Below the pieces are notes generated by a model that was not told the DNA's origin, did no database searches, and saw only the letters and a list, made by a program, of their open reading frames with translations. Both the position numbers and the translations under genes were made by a program. From a virus, in the IMG/VR virus record IMGVR_UViG_3300044675_005584, positions 1-64,000 of that record: a DNA stretch of 64,000 nt, one strand, 5' to 3'. Position 1 is the first letter of the stretch. Each line of letters opens with the position of its first letter. Positions 41,651 through 50,352 of the stretch are shown one piece after another.

Positions 41651-42527
41651 GGTATTTGAAAGTTATTTTGGTGGTCGTATACGCCTGAATACCATCAGTC
41701 GTCGACAAACTCGCGATTTGCTTGGCCGTGTACGTGGCCTAGTAAAAGAGCATCGCAAGACTCCAGAATTTCATCAGAGTGAAAAGAATCCCACCTATTT
41801 AAAATTGATCATGCTTGAGCAAGTGTTGACCAAGAAGATGCACGAAGAGATTGCTGGTGGAGCCACAGTGCCCATGGGTCAGCCCACTAACGGAACTCCT
41901 AGCACTACCCCTACTACCAATCCTGCACAAGCCGAACAGGCACGCAAAAAAGCATTGACTGATCAAATTGCAGCCACTACCAAACAGATAGAAGAATTAA
42001 ACAAGCGTAAAACTCAGTTGTCACAGGCCATGAACAATCCTGCAGCCATGGCGGCCATGGAAAATCGCAAGCACAATCGTTTATATCGTCGCCTACAAGA
42101 AAGTGAAATTCAGCAGGCACAGGTAGTATTGGCCGCCCAGGACATGGTTGACCGTGTTCAAAAGATGTTGGAAGATGTGACCAGCATGCAGTTCAAAGAT
42201 TTACCTGCATTAGCTGATCAAGTCAAAAATGAAGTTGGTGTTGAACAGTCTGCACAATTCAACGCTGATGCCACTGCCGCATTGGGTGGGCTGGTACAAA
42301 ATTTACAGGCCAGCAAACAACAACTAGAACAGGCTCTTGGTGTAGTAACTGGCCAAGGCAGTGGTGCCCCTCCAGCCATGGATGCACTGGCTGGCGCAGA
42401 ATTACCAGACGATGGTCAAATGCCTGCTCCAGATTCTGACAATGACACAGCTGATCTTGAGGCCGATCTTGACATTGATGCCAACCTAGAAACACCCCCA
42501 GCAGCGTTGGGTCGTGGTCGTAGATAA
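41604..42527 (+). CDS. Coiled-coil putative prohead core/scaffold-like protein
   Basis: 307 aa. N-terminus MKLQELAASPTKQAAKVFESYFGGRI carries a V-F-E/S site similar to other candidate cleavage sites. A helical domain (RRQTRDLLGRVRGLVKEHRKT...) and long coiled coils (KQIEELNKRKTQLSQAM; LYRRLQESEIQQAQVVLAAQDMVDRVQKMLEDV) are followed by an acidic tail (DNDTADLEADLDIDANLE) and a basic end. This resembles prohead core proteins, but I cannot equate it with gp22. Confidence 0.55.
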   Translation: MKLQELAASPTKQAAKVFESYFGGRIRLNTISRRQTRDLLGRVRGLVKEHRKTPEFHQSEKNPTYLKLIMLEQVLTKKMHEEIAGGATVPMGQPTNGTPSTTPTTNPAQAEQARKKALTDQIAATTKQIEELNKRKTQLSQAMNNPAAMAAMENRKHNRLYRRLQESEIQQAQVVLAAQDMVDRVQKMLEDVTSMQFKDLPALADQVKNEVGVEQSAQFNADATAALGGLVQNLQASKQQLEQALGVVTGQGSGAPPAMDALAGAELPDDGQMPAPDSDNDTADLEADLDIDANLETPPAALGRGRR

Positions 42528-42871
42528 TGCGTTTCCGTGAAATTTGTGAGTCTGCTGATGCCAGCACACAAAAATTATTGGCCTTGAGTCAATTTTTATC
42601 TGGTCGGGCCGATGATGAAAATGCTCGAAAAGAAATCAGCACAGAAGCATTTATGCAAGCGGCAAACAGTCTTGGCATTGAAGTAAATCCACAAAACTTG
42701 CCTGAATATATTGCCAAAAACCCGCTCAAAGATATTCTTGAACCGTTTGATCCAAACAGTGGTGTGATCAGATTCCGTGGCAATACCAACGGTGACACAG
42801 GCATGCCAGTTGATCAAGCCAGAGCTATTGTAGACAAAAACGCCAAAGCAGCCTTGAACCGCCGCACCTAA
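42527..42871 (+). CDS. Small putative capsid-targeted protein
   Basis: 114 aa. The N-terminus MRFREICESAD resembles a capsid-targeting sequence with I-C-E as cleavage site. The body is helical; C-terminus MPVDQARAIVDKNAKAALNRR. The ATG overlaps the preceding stop. Confidence 0.55.
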   Translation: MRFREICESADASTQKLLALSQFLSGRADDENARKEISTEAFMQAANSLGIEVNPQNLPEYIAKNPLKDILEPFDPNSGVIRFRGNTNGDTGMPVDQARAIVDKNAKAALNRRT

Positions 42872-42875
42872 TCCA

Positions 42876-42904
42876 TTGACTTTGTGTCATAAGTATCATA
42901 TACT
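42876..42904 (+). promoter_or_regulatory. Sigma70-type promoter for iscU-iscA
   Basis: TTGACT (42876-42881), 17-nt spacer, TATACT (42899-42904), 26 nt before the iscU ATG, with TAGGAA as ribosome-binding site. It suggests expression with early or middle host-type transcription rather than only late. Confidence 0.6.
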
Positions 42905-42930
42905 TGTAAAAAATACTATAGGAAACTGAC

Positions 42931-43305
42931 ATGGCATATTCTGAAGCAGTGATTAGACATTATGAAAATCCGTCTAATGTAGGCAAAATGGACTCGTCTG
43001 ATATTGATGTAGGCACAGGGCTTGTAGGAGCTCCAGCATGCGGAGACGTGTTGCGTTTACAGATCAAAGTAGAAGATGGGATTATCACAGATGCAAAGTT
43101 TAAAACGTATGGCTGTGGTTCGGCGATTGCGTCGAGTTCGCTTATCACCGAGTGGGTTAAAGGCAAAACTCTGGATCAAGCAGGAGAAATCAAGAACAGT
43201 CAGATCGCCCAGGAACTTGCGCTACCACCTGTCAAGATCCATTGTAGCATCCTTGCGGAAGATGCCATAAAAGCTGCCATAGCAGATTACAGAGAAAAGC
43301 ATTGA
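42931..43305 (+). CDS. iscU: IscU-like Fe-S cluster scaffold protein
   Basis: 124 aa, the size of bacterial IscU (about 128). Three conserved Cys are present: APACGDV (Cys37, with Asp39), YGCGSAIASSS (Cys62) and PPVKIHCSILAEDAI (Cys105); the LPPVK chaperone-binding motif is intact. It assembles [2Fe-2S] clusters and passes them to carriers. No iscS or hscA is visible, so it would use host sulfur donor and chaperones. It would support Fe-S enzymes, including the two radical SAM proteins of this phage. Confidence 0.93.
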   Translation: MAYSEAVIRHYENPSNVGKMDSSDIDVGTGLVGAPACGDVLRLQIKVEDGIITDAKFKTYGCGSAIASSSLITEWVKGKTLDQAGEIKNSQIAQELALPPVKIHCSILAEDAIKAAIADYREKH

Positions 43306-43622
43306 TCCACGTCACACCCAAAGCCGCAGGTAAAATTGCTACCAGCCTTGACCGTAGAGGCCACGGCATTGGTATAAGACTTGGAGTAAGAACTACCGGT
43401 TGCTCGGGCTTGGCCTATGTGTTAGAATACGTAGACGGCACAGCAGAATCTGATATTGTATTTGAATCAGAAGGTTTTAAAATTGTAGTAGATCCCAAAG
43501 ACTTTCCTATCCTGGATGAACTGCTGGTAGACTATGTTCGTGCAGGCCTTAATGAAGGCTTTGAATTTGTCAATCCTCAAGAAAAAGATCGTTGCGGTTG
43601 CGGCGAATCATTCAGAATATAA
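43302..43622 (+). CDS. iscA: IscA-type Fe-S cluster carrier
   Basis: 106 aa, TTG start overlapping the iscU stop. It has the A-type carrier signature: TTGCSGLAYVLEY (Cys34) and DRCGCGESF (Cys98, Cys100). It transfers clusters from the scaffold to apoproteins. Complete and probably active. Confidence 0.93.
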   Translation: MIHVTPKAAGKIATSLDRRGHGIGIRLGVRTTGCSGLAYVLEYVDGTAESDIVFESEGFKIVVDPKDFPILDELLVDYVRAGLNEGFEFVNPQEKDRCGCGESFRI

Positions 43623-43625
43623 AAC

Positions 43626-44345
43626 GTGTTTAATCCAAAATTTGATTACAAACCCATACCCAGGGAAACAGTAGACGGCCGTAGACTGTACGCCACACCA
43701 GATGGCAAAAAATTGCCCAGCGTGACCACAATACTAGAAGCTACCAAGCCTGAAGAAAAAAAGCAGGCTCTGCAAAACTGGCGTAACCGTGTGGGACATG
43801 CGCAGGCACAGGCCATCACCACAGAAGCAGCCAATCGTGGAACCAGAATGCACAAGTATCTGGAAGACTATACCAAGACCGGGCAGATTGCCGAAGCCGG
43901 TAGTAATCCTTACAGCCGACAAAGTCATGTCATGGCACAGACCGTGATTGATCATGGACTGTGTAATGTTACAGAATTTTGGGGCTATGAAGTTCCCTTG
44001 TATTTTCCAGGAATCTATGCAGGAACCACAGATGCCGCTGGGGTGCATCTCAATGAACAAAGCATCTTGGACTACAAACAGACCAACAAGCCCAAACGGC
44101 GCGACTGGATCGATGATTATTTCCTACAGTTATGCGCTTACGCCGAAGCACACAATGAAGTACATGGTACCACAATCCAAAAAGGTGTGGTTTTGATGTG
44201 CGTCAAACCTGAAATGGACGATTCCGGCAACATTGTTGGACAGCCTGAATATCAAGAATTTGTAATATCCGGTGCAGAATTTGAACAGTATCGCCAACAA
44301 TGGTGGCAACGTGTAGAGCAGTATTATCTGCTAAATACACCATAG
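43626..44345 (+). CDS. PD-(D/E)XK exonuclease, MGME1/RecB-like
   Basis: 239 aa, GTG start 3 nt after iscA. LPSVTTILEATKP and ANRGTRMHKYLEDY are typical of MGME1-like nucleases; YAGTTDAAGVHLNEQSILDYKQTNKPKR holds the D...D-Y-K (PD-ExK) active site. In T4-like phages this type may process DNA ends in recombination or repair. Confidence 0.82.
   Translation: MFNPKFDYKPIPRETVDGRRLYATPDGKKLPSVTTILEATKPEEKKQALQNWRNRVGHAQAQAITTEAANRGTRMHKYLEDYTKTGQIAEAGSNPYSRQSHVMAQTVIDHGLCNVTEFWGYEVPLYFPGIYAGTTDAAGVHLNEQSILDYKQTNKPKRRDWIDDYFLQLCAYAEAHNEVHGTTIQKGVVLMCVKPEMDDSGNIVGQPEYQEFVISGAEFEQYRQQWWQRVEQYYLLNTP
44330..44337 (+). promoter_or_regulatory. Late promoter box (GCTAAATA)
   Basis: GCTAAATA lies 24 nt before the tail-fibre-like gene at 44362, at the end of the exonuclease gene. 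Confidence 0.55.
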
Positions 44346-44361
44346 ACACAAAGGACAACAA

Positions 44362-44856
44362 ATGGCTATTGTACAGATCAGTCAGATCACCAATCGTAAA
44401 GGACTACAATCAAATCTACCGCAACTGGCCGGTGCAGAATTTGGCTGGAGCACAGACACACGTCAACTATACATAGGAAACGGCACACTGCAAGATGGTG
44501 CGCCTGTTATTGGTAATACTGAGATACTGACTGAATTTAGTGTAATTCCCGCGCCTGTGCCAGAAACTGTGACACTTATAGCAAACACTGTGTCCAGCAC
44601 TACAGCTTTCTCTTTGGTGGCCAATGCTGTGGTATTTTCATACACTATCATCCGTGATACTGCTTATCGTGCAGGCACCATTACCATAGCGGCGGATGGT
44701 GCAGGTGTTTTGGCCTACAATGATGCCAACGTGCAAAACGCCACAACCGGCATTGTGTTAAGTGCCGTTACTTCTGGTTCCTTGATTGAAGTACGATATA
44801 CCAGCACTGCTGGATCAACTGCTCAATTGAGCTACATTGTAACAATTTCGGCCTGA
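44362..44856 (+). CDS. Tail fibre-like structural protein
   Basis: 164 aa. The N-terminal 45 residues (VQISQITNRKGLQSNLPQLAGAEFGWSTDTRQLYIGNGTLQDGAPVIGNTEIL) carry the LAxAE.GW.TDTRQLYIGNG motif found at the start of many phage fibre and appendage proteins. The rest is Thr/Val/Ala beta structure. The stop overlaps the next ATG. Confidence 0.7.
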   Translation: MAIVQISQITNRKGLQSNLPQLAGAEFGWSTDTRQLYIGNGTLQDGAPVIGNTEILTEFSVIPAPVPETVTLIANTVSSTTAFSLVANAVVFSYTIIRDTAYRAGTITIAADGAGVLAYNDANVQNATTGIVLSAVTSGSLIEVRYTSTAGSTAQLSYIVTISA

Positions 44857-45281
44857 TGTGGGCCAAGACCTTTGCTGGCCGGCTGGAAAGCTGGTACAGC
44901 ATGCGGCAACAGTGCCACAATTTACCGGTTGAATCAGTATTGTTACTCATCAACTCTTGGTGGTCCACAACCCCCTGGCAACCCTATTACCTTGACTGGC
45001 TTGATCTGGCAACATGGCCAGATCCCTGGCAACTTTTGAACGACAATGTCTACTGCGATCTTGCAAGAGCACTGGGAATCCTGTATACTATAAGTTTGCT
45101 GGACCGTGCAGATTTGACGGATGCAACCTTGGTTTTGTCACAAGATGGACATAATTTAGTCATGGTCGACAAATCAAAATATATACTTAATTGGAACCCC
45201 GATACTGTTGTAAATACCAGCCAGACAATAGAAATACATCGGCAGTTATCACAAAGCCAAATAAAACAGCAGTACAATTAA
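44856..45281 (+). CDS. Trp-rich hypothetical protein
   Basis: 141 aa with unusually many Trp (WAKTF, SWY, NSWWSTTPWQPYYLDWLDLATWPDPWQLL). The region YCDLARALGILYTISLLDR resembles a small folded core. Not a named family. Coupled to the fibre-like gene and 14 nt before nrdA. Confidence 0.6.
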   Translation: MWAKTFAGRLESWYSMRQQCHNLPVESVLLLINSWWSTTPWQPYYLDWLDLATWPDPWQLLNDNVYCDLARALGILYTISLLDRADLTDATLVLSQDGHNLVMVDKSKYILNWNPDTVVNTSQTIEIHRQLSQSQIKQQYN

Positions 45282-45295
45282 AAACGAAGGTAGCA

Positions 45296-47617
45296 ATGAC
45301 CCAAATTACAGTAGTCAAAAGAAGTGGCCAAAGAGAGTCACTGGATCTAGAAAAATGGCAGGCACAAATAGCCAAGGTCTGTAGCGGTACAGCTGATGTC
45401 AGTCAGAGCATGATCGAGATCAAGAGCCAGTTGCATTTTTATGATGGTATCACCACAAAAGAAATTGACGGTATCACATTAAGATCTTGCGTGGATCTTA
45501 TTGATGTAGAAACCAATCCCGAAGTGGGCCACACCAACTATCAGTATGTGGCCGGTAAGCAGAGACTCAGCATGTTGAGAAAAGACGTTTATGGATCATA
45601 TGATCCTCCCCACCTGTATGAAATTGTCAAACGCAATGTGGCCACTGGCCTGTACACACCCGAGTTGTTGGAATGGTACACGGAAGATGATTGGAATCGC
45701 ATGGAAGACATCATTGATCATGACCGTGACGAATTGTATTCGTATGCAGCCATCGAACAGTTGATTGAAAAGTATCTGGTCAAGAACAGAGCCACAAAAG
45801 AAATTTATGAAACACCACAGGTCAGGTACATAATCGCGGCTGCCACAGTGTTCCATCGAGAAGAACCCAACAACGCAAGAATGCGTTATATCAAAGAATA
45901 TTATAACTGTGCCAGTGATGGACTATTCACTCTTGCCACACCTGTGTTGGCTGGTCTTGGTACTCCTACCAAACAGTTTAGTAGTTGTGTGCTTATTCGA
46001 TCAGATGATGACCTAGACAGTATCTTTGCTTCAGGTGAGATGATGGCCAAGTATGCCAGCAAGCGAGCTGGTATTGGATTGGAGATTGGTCGACTGAGAC
46101 CACTAGGCAGTCCCATCCGTGGTGGAGAAATCATGCATACTGGTATGATTCCATTCTTGAAAAAATGGTTTGGTGATCTAAGAAGTTGCAGTCAAGGAGG
46201 TATTCGTAATGCAAGTGCTACAGTTTTTTATCCTATTTGGCATCATCAGTTTGATGATCTTATTGTGCTCAAGAATAACCAAGGCACAGAAGAAACCCGA
46301 GTCCGTCATATGGATTATGGGGTTGTGCTTAGTGCTTTCTTCTGGAGACGATTCAAGAACAAAGAAAACATAACATTCTTTGATCCAAACGAAGTGCCCG
46401 ATTTGTATGAAGCATTTTACAAAGACACTCCGCGGTTTGAAGAACTGTATGTCAAGTATGAAAAGCGTAAGGATCTACGAACCAAGACCATGGCCGCTGA
46501 AGATGTGTTCAAAGGTGGCATACTTAAAGAACGCACAGACACAGGCCGTATCTATCTTGTGTTCATTGATAACGTACAAAATCAAGGACCGTTTGATCCT
46601 GAGTATCATACCATATACCAAAGTAATCTGTGCTGTGAGATTTTGCTTCCCACCAAGAGTTTCAAAAGATTAGACGATGAATCAGGTCGTATCGCATTGT
46701 GTACTTTAGGATCGATCAACTGGGGAGCATTCCGTAATCCCGAAGACATGCGCCGTGCTTGCCGTATCCTACAGCGCAGCCTATGTAACATCTTAGACTA
46801 CCAAGACTTTTTAAGCATACAAAGCAAATTAAGCAATGATGAAATACAACCTCTGGGCATTGGCATTACCAATCTTGCATATTGGCATGCCAAGCGCAGT
46901 TTGCACTACGGAGAAAAAGATGCCCTAGCTGAAGTCAAGAGCTGGATGGAACATCAGGCATTTTACTTGACAGAAGCCACAGTAGAACTGGCTAAAGAAC
47001 GTGGTGCCTGCCTACACAGTGAGCACACACGCTATGGTAAGGGCGAGTTTCCTTGGGAACGTCGTGCCGCAGCAGTAAATGAATTGACCAGTTTTGAACC
47101 TGAACTGGACTGGGAGACACTACGGACCAACATGAAGCAGTATGGTGTTCGTAATGCTACTCTAATGGCAATAGCACCTGTTGAGTCAAGCTCGGTCGTA
47201 ATCAACAGTACCAATGGTATCGAAATGCCCATGAGCTTGATCACAGTCAAAGAAAGCAAGGCTGGAAGTTTAATACAGGTAGCACCCGAATACAACAAAC
47301 TCAAGAACCGTTATCAACTCATGTGGGAACAACGTGATTGCGATGGCTATCTTAAAACTGCTGCGGTTTTAGCTGCTTATGTCGATCAAAGCATAAGTAC
47401 TAATACATTCTATTCGCCAAAGCATTTTCCAGATCGTAAAATACCATCGACCTTAATTGCTAAGAATTTAATGATGGCACATCGTTGGGGTTTAAAAACC
47501 TTCTACTACTCTCTAATAGATAAGCAAGGTAGTAAATCTGATAAGTCAGACGATGTACCGGCCTTAGAAGCAATAGATTTTGATAATGAAGAGGATTGCC
47601 TGGCTTGTAAATTATGA
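45296..47617 (+). CDS. nrdA: Ribonucleotide reductase class I alpha subunit (NrdA)
   Basis: 773 aa from ATG at 45296 (GAAGG ribosome-binding site); E. coli NrdA is 761. N-terminal ATP-cone (VVKRSGQRESLDLEKWQAQI). Catalytic set: FSSCVLIRSDDDL (Cys225-type), NLCCEI (Asn-Leu-Cys thiyl site and Glu), ALCTLGSINWG (Cys462-type) and TFYYSL (Tyr-Tyr radical path). The C-terminal tail ends EDCLACKL with C-x2-C, where E. coli has C-x4-C. It makes deoxynucleotides for replication. The stop overlaps the HNH gene. Confidence 0.95.
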   Translation: MTQITVVKRSGQRESLDLEKWQAQIAKVCSGTADVSQSMIEIKSQLHFYDGITTKEIDGITLRSCVDLIDVETNPEVGHTNYQYVAGKQRLSMLRKDVYGSYDPPHLYEIVKRNVATGLYTPELLEWYTEDDWNRMEDIIDHDRDELYSYAAIEQLIEKYLVKNRATKEIYETPQVRYIIAAATVFHREEPNNARMRYIKEYYNCASDGLFTLATPVLAGLGTPTKQFSSCVLIRSDDDLDSIFASGEMMAKYASKRAGIGLEIGRLRPLGSPIRGGEIMHTGMIPFLKKWFGDLRSCSQGGIRNASATVFYPIWHHQFDDLIVLKNNQGTEETRVRHMDYGVVLSAFFWRRFKNKENITFFDPNEVPDLYEAFYKDTPRFEELYVKYEKRKDLRTKTMAAEDVFKGGILKERTDTGRIYLVFIDNVQNQGPFDPEYHTIYQSNLCCEILLPTKSFKRLDDESGRIALCTLGSINWGAFRNPEDMRRACRILQRSLCNILDYQDFLSIQSKLSNDEIQPLGIGITNLAYWHAKRSLHYGEKDALAEVKSWMEHQAFYLTEATVELAKERGACLHSEHTRYGKGEFPWERRAAAVNELTSFEPELDWETLRTNMKQYGVRNATLMAIAPVESSSVVINSTNGIEMPMSLITVKESKAGSLIQVAPEYNKLKNRYQLMWEQRDCDGYLKTAAVLAAYVDQSISTNTFYSPKHFPDRKIPSTLIAKNLMMAHRWGLKTFYYSLIDKQGSKSDKSDDVPALEAIDFDNEEDCLACKL

Positions 47618-48297
47618 ACTATCAAAAGATTTACATTAATTTAATGGACCGTGCCCAAGGTAGGGTCAGTCAAGGCTATGTTGAAAAACATCACATAGTT
47701 CCTCGTTGCCTTGGTGGTACCGACATCAAAGAAAATATTGTAAGTCTTTATCCCGAAGAACATTATCTTGCTCACATGTTGTTGTGTAAGTTAAACAAAG
47801 GTAACTCAAGGTTATTGTATGCCGCAATGAATATGACATCGGGTTCAATGATCAACAACGGTAAGAGAAATAACAAAGCCTATGGATGGCTTCGTAGACA
47901 GTATGCCGAATCAATGTCGGGCGATAATAACCCTGCTCGTCGCATCCCTAATTTACAAAAAGAAGCCGCCAAGAAACGAGTAGGACAAAAGAGATCAGAA
48001 GAAACCAAAGTGAGAATGTCAGCGGCACAAAAAGGTAGAACATTTACAGAAGAAACAAAACGCAACATGGCAGAAGCAGCCAAGAATCGTCCACCTATCA
48101 GCGAAGAAACAAGACAGCGGTTAAAGAAACGGGCTCCAAATAAAGGTATGCTTGGCCAGACAATGTCAGAAGAAACACGAGCTAAAATGTCAGTATCGCA
48201 ACAAGGTAAAAAAATGTCTGAAGAAGCAAAAGCAAAGATGAGAATTGCGGCAAAAATTAGAGAAGAAAATAAACGCAAAATAAAAGAAGAATCATGA
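47614..48297 (+). CDS. HNH homing endonuclease with NUMOD3 repeats
   Basis: 227 aa. HNH core in residues 22-60: EKHHIVPRCLGGTDIKENIVSLYPEEHYLAHMLL (His-His, Asn, His). Four to five NUMOD3-type repeats follow (KRSEETKVRMSAAQKG, FTEETKRNMAEAAKN, ISEETRQRL, MSEETRAKMS, MSEEAKAKM). ATGA-coupled to nrdA. T4 carries the homing endonuclease gene mobE between nrdA and nrdB, so this is a hot spot for such elements. Confidence 0.9.
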   Translation: MNYQKIYINLMDRAQGRVSQGYVEKHHIVPRCLGGTDIKENIVSLYPEEHYLAHMLLCKLNKGNSRLLYAAMNMTSGSMINNGKRNNKAYGWLRRQYAESMSGDNNPARRIPNLQKEAAKKRVGQKRSEETKVRMSAAQKGRTFTEETKRNMAEAAKNRPPISEETRQRLKKRAPNKGMLGQTMSEETRAKMSVSQQGKKMSEEAKAKMRIAAKIREENKRKIKEES

Positions 48298-48304
48298 GTC
48301 AAGC

Positions 48305-49234
48305 ATGATGAATTTCCTAAACAGGATTGACTGGCACAATCACGATGGTGTTAATCTTGGCATGATCAATGACTTTGTGCGAAATCAATTCTATGACAGG
48401 ATCCTTTCTCGTTATGTTACTGATCAACATTGTACTGACATTGGATTTGGCACAGGGTTGTTGACAATGTTGGCATTAAAACATGGCGCCAAACATGTTC
48501 AAGCATTTGAAAGTGATCTGGATCGATTTCAGTTGGGTTGTGAAATAATCAAGCAACTAGGTTTAAACGATCGAGTTGAACTGTTCAACGAACGATACGA
48601 TCACGACTACCAGCCCAGACCAATCACATTTACAGAAACTGTGAATGGCAATTTATGGTGGGAAGGCTTGTGGAACAGCTTGCCACGCAATAATGAAACT
48701 GTATTTTTGCCAGGCTCGTATTTTTTAGAACTATGGGCCATAGAGGTACCTGAAAGTTTTGCTCGTGGACTTTGTAGGCCTGGTCAAAGCCAGAATTGTT
48801 TTAATCCTGGTGTTGAGGTTGATCAAGCATTTGTATCAGTTGTCAATTCATTGGCAGGAAAAATCAGCTCAGTTGACTTGCCGTTGACGTCTGGTATCAT
48901 GAACTTTGAACGACAGCAAGAAACTGATTGGGGCTGGGTTCCTTATTTACGAGCAGTTCAAACAGGATCAGTTGTTGCCAGTTATTCTGCCAAGCATTGG
49001 AATGAGAACACGGAATCTTTTGTGCTTGATGTACCAACCGACCATTGGAAAAACAGCACAGTATTAATTGTGCCACGCATGGGTATGCAACAAGATACTG
49101 ACAAACTTTACCTGGACACCGGTCATTGGGGACCAGGCGAAGACCCTATTTTACTAGTCAAGCCGCAAGCAAGTCTAGTTGTTGCGCATCATGTGCGCAA
49201 CGGAACAATTACATACTCACTGGATACTAAATGA
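48305..49234 (+). CDS. SAM-dependent methyltransferase, PRMT-like fold
   Basis: 309 aa. Motif I DIGFGTGLLTMLALKHGAKHVQAFESD with the acidic end of strand 2; the rest (FTETVNGNLWWEGLWNSLPR, a beta-barrel-like C-terminal half) resembles protein arginine methyltransferase layout, although the PRMT double-E loop is not clear. Substrate unknown. Its stop overlaps the aminotransferase start, so both are made together inside the nrd operon. Confidence 0.7.
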   Translation: MMNFLNRIDWHNHDGVNLGMINDFVRNQFYDRILSRYVTDQHCTDIGFGTGLLTMLALKHGAKHVQAFESDLDRFQLGCEIIKQLGLNDRVELFNERYDHDYQPRPITFTETVNGNLWWEGLWNSLPRNNETVFLPGSYFLELWAIEVPESFARGLCRPGQSQNCFNPGVEVDQAFVSVVNSLAGKISSVDLPLTSGIMNFERQQETDWGWVPYLRAVQTGSVVASYSAKHWNENTESFVLDVPTDHWKNSTVLIVPRMGMQQDTDKLYLDTGHWGPGEDPILLVKPQASLVVAHHVRNGTITYSLDTK

Positions 49235-50340
49235 GCCAATACAAACAACTAAAAGAATTTTCAGTAGTCTACACCAATCGAAGTCTCAATCACATGAGCG
49301 ACGAATTTGTGGATGTCATGCAAGATATCAGTCGACTGCTTAAAACTGTATACAACACTAGCAGTGCTGTGATAGTGCCAGGATCAGGAACATTTGGTAT
49401 GGAGGCAGTGGCACGTCAGTTTGCCAATCAGGCTCGAGTCTTGATCATACGCAACGGATTTTTCAGCTATCGCTGGACAGAAATATTTGACATGGCGGCA
49501 ATTACCGACGATGTCACCGTGATGAACGGACAGGCCAGCAGTGATCAATACCAGGCACAATATTCACCTCCGCCAATACAAGATGTAGTTGATTGGATAC
49601 AGACCAATAGACCTGCTGTGGTATTTGCACCACATGTGGAAACCAGTGCTGGTATCATTTTGCCCGATGACTATCTGGTCCAGATTGGCCAGGCATGTAG
49701 AGCAGTTGATGCCTTGTTTGTGTTGGACTGTATTGCATCTGGAGCAGCCTGGGTAGACATGTCCGCCTGTGCAGTTGATGTGTTGATTTCAGCACCGCAA
49801 AAAGGCTGGAGTAGCACGCCTTGTTGTGCCTTGGTAGCCATGAATGATCGTGCTAGAACTGTAATCGACAGCACAACCAGCAGTACCTATAGCATGGATC
49901 TCAAAAAATGGCTCACTGTGATGGAAACCTACGAACAAGGTCGATTTATCTATCATACCACCATGGCCACAGATGGCTTGAAGGAACTGCGTGATACCAT
50001 GCTTGAAACTGAACAGTTGGGTTTTGATTTGCTTAAACAGCAACAGTACCAGCTGGGTCAACGCATACACGAACTGTTGCAATCGTATGGATATCCGCGA
50101 GTGGCCGAAGATGCATTCTGCTCCCCTGGTGTGATAGTGTGTTATACTACAGACAGTAACATACAAAACGCCACCAAGTTTCGTGAGCTGGGTTATCAAA
50201 CTGCAGCAGGTGTACCACTCAAGGTAGGCGAGCGTACAGATTTCCAAACATTCCGTATTGGTCTGTTTGGCATAGACAAATGGACAAACATCGATCACAC
50301 GGTCGATAGCCTGAAACAGGCACTGGAACAATTAAAATAA
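49231..50340 (+). CDS. Class V PLP-dependent aminotransferase
   Basis: 369 aa, full length for the alanine-glyoxylate / serine-pyruvate aminotransferase group. PGSGTFGMEAV binds PLP phosphate; APHVETSAGI, FVLDCIASGAAW (Asp166) and ISAPQKGWSS (Lys191, Schiff base) are the fold's hallmark. The likely reaction is amino transfer from serine, alanine or a phosphonate amine to a keto acid. Rare in phages; placed between nrdA and nrdB with a methyltransferase. Confidence 0.88.
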   Translation: MSQYKQLKEFSVVYTNRSLNHMSDEFVDVMQDISRLLKTVYNTSSAVIVPGSGTFGMEAVARQFANQARVLIIRNGFFSYRWTEIFDMAAITDDVTVMNGQASSDQYQAQYSPPPIQDVVDWIQTNRPAVVFAPHVETSAGIILPDDYLVQIGQACRAVDALFVLDCIASGAAWVDMSACAVDVLISAPQKGWSSTPCCALVAMNDRARTVIDSTTSSTYSMDLKKWLTVMETYEQGRFIYHTTMATDGLKELRDTMLETEQLGFDLLKQQQYQLGQRIHELLQSYGYPRVAEDAFCSPGVIVCYTTDSNIQNATKFRELGYQTAAGVPLKVGERTDFQTFRIGLFGIDKWTNIDHTVDSLKQALEQLK

Positions 50341-50352
50341 GAAAGAAAAATC

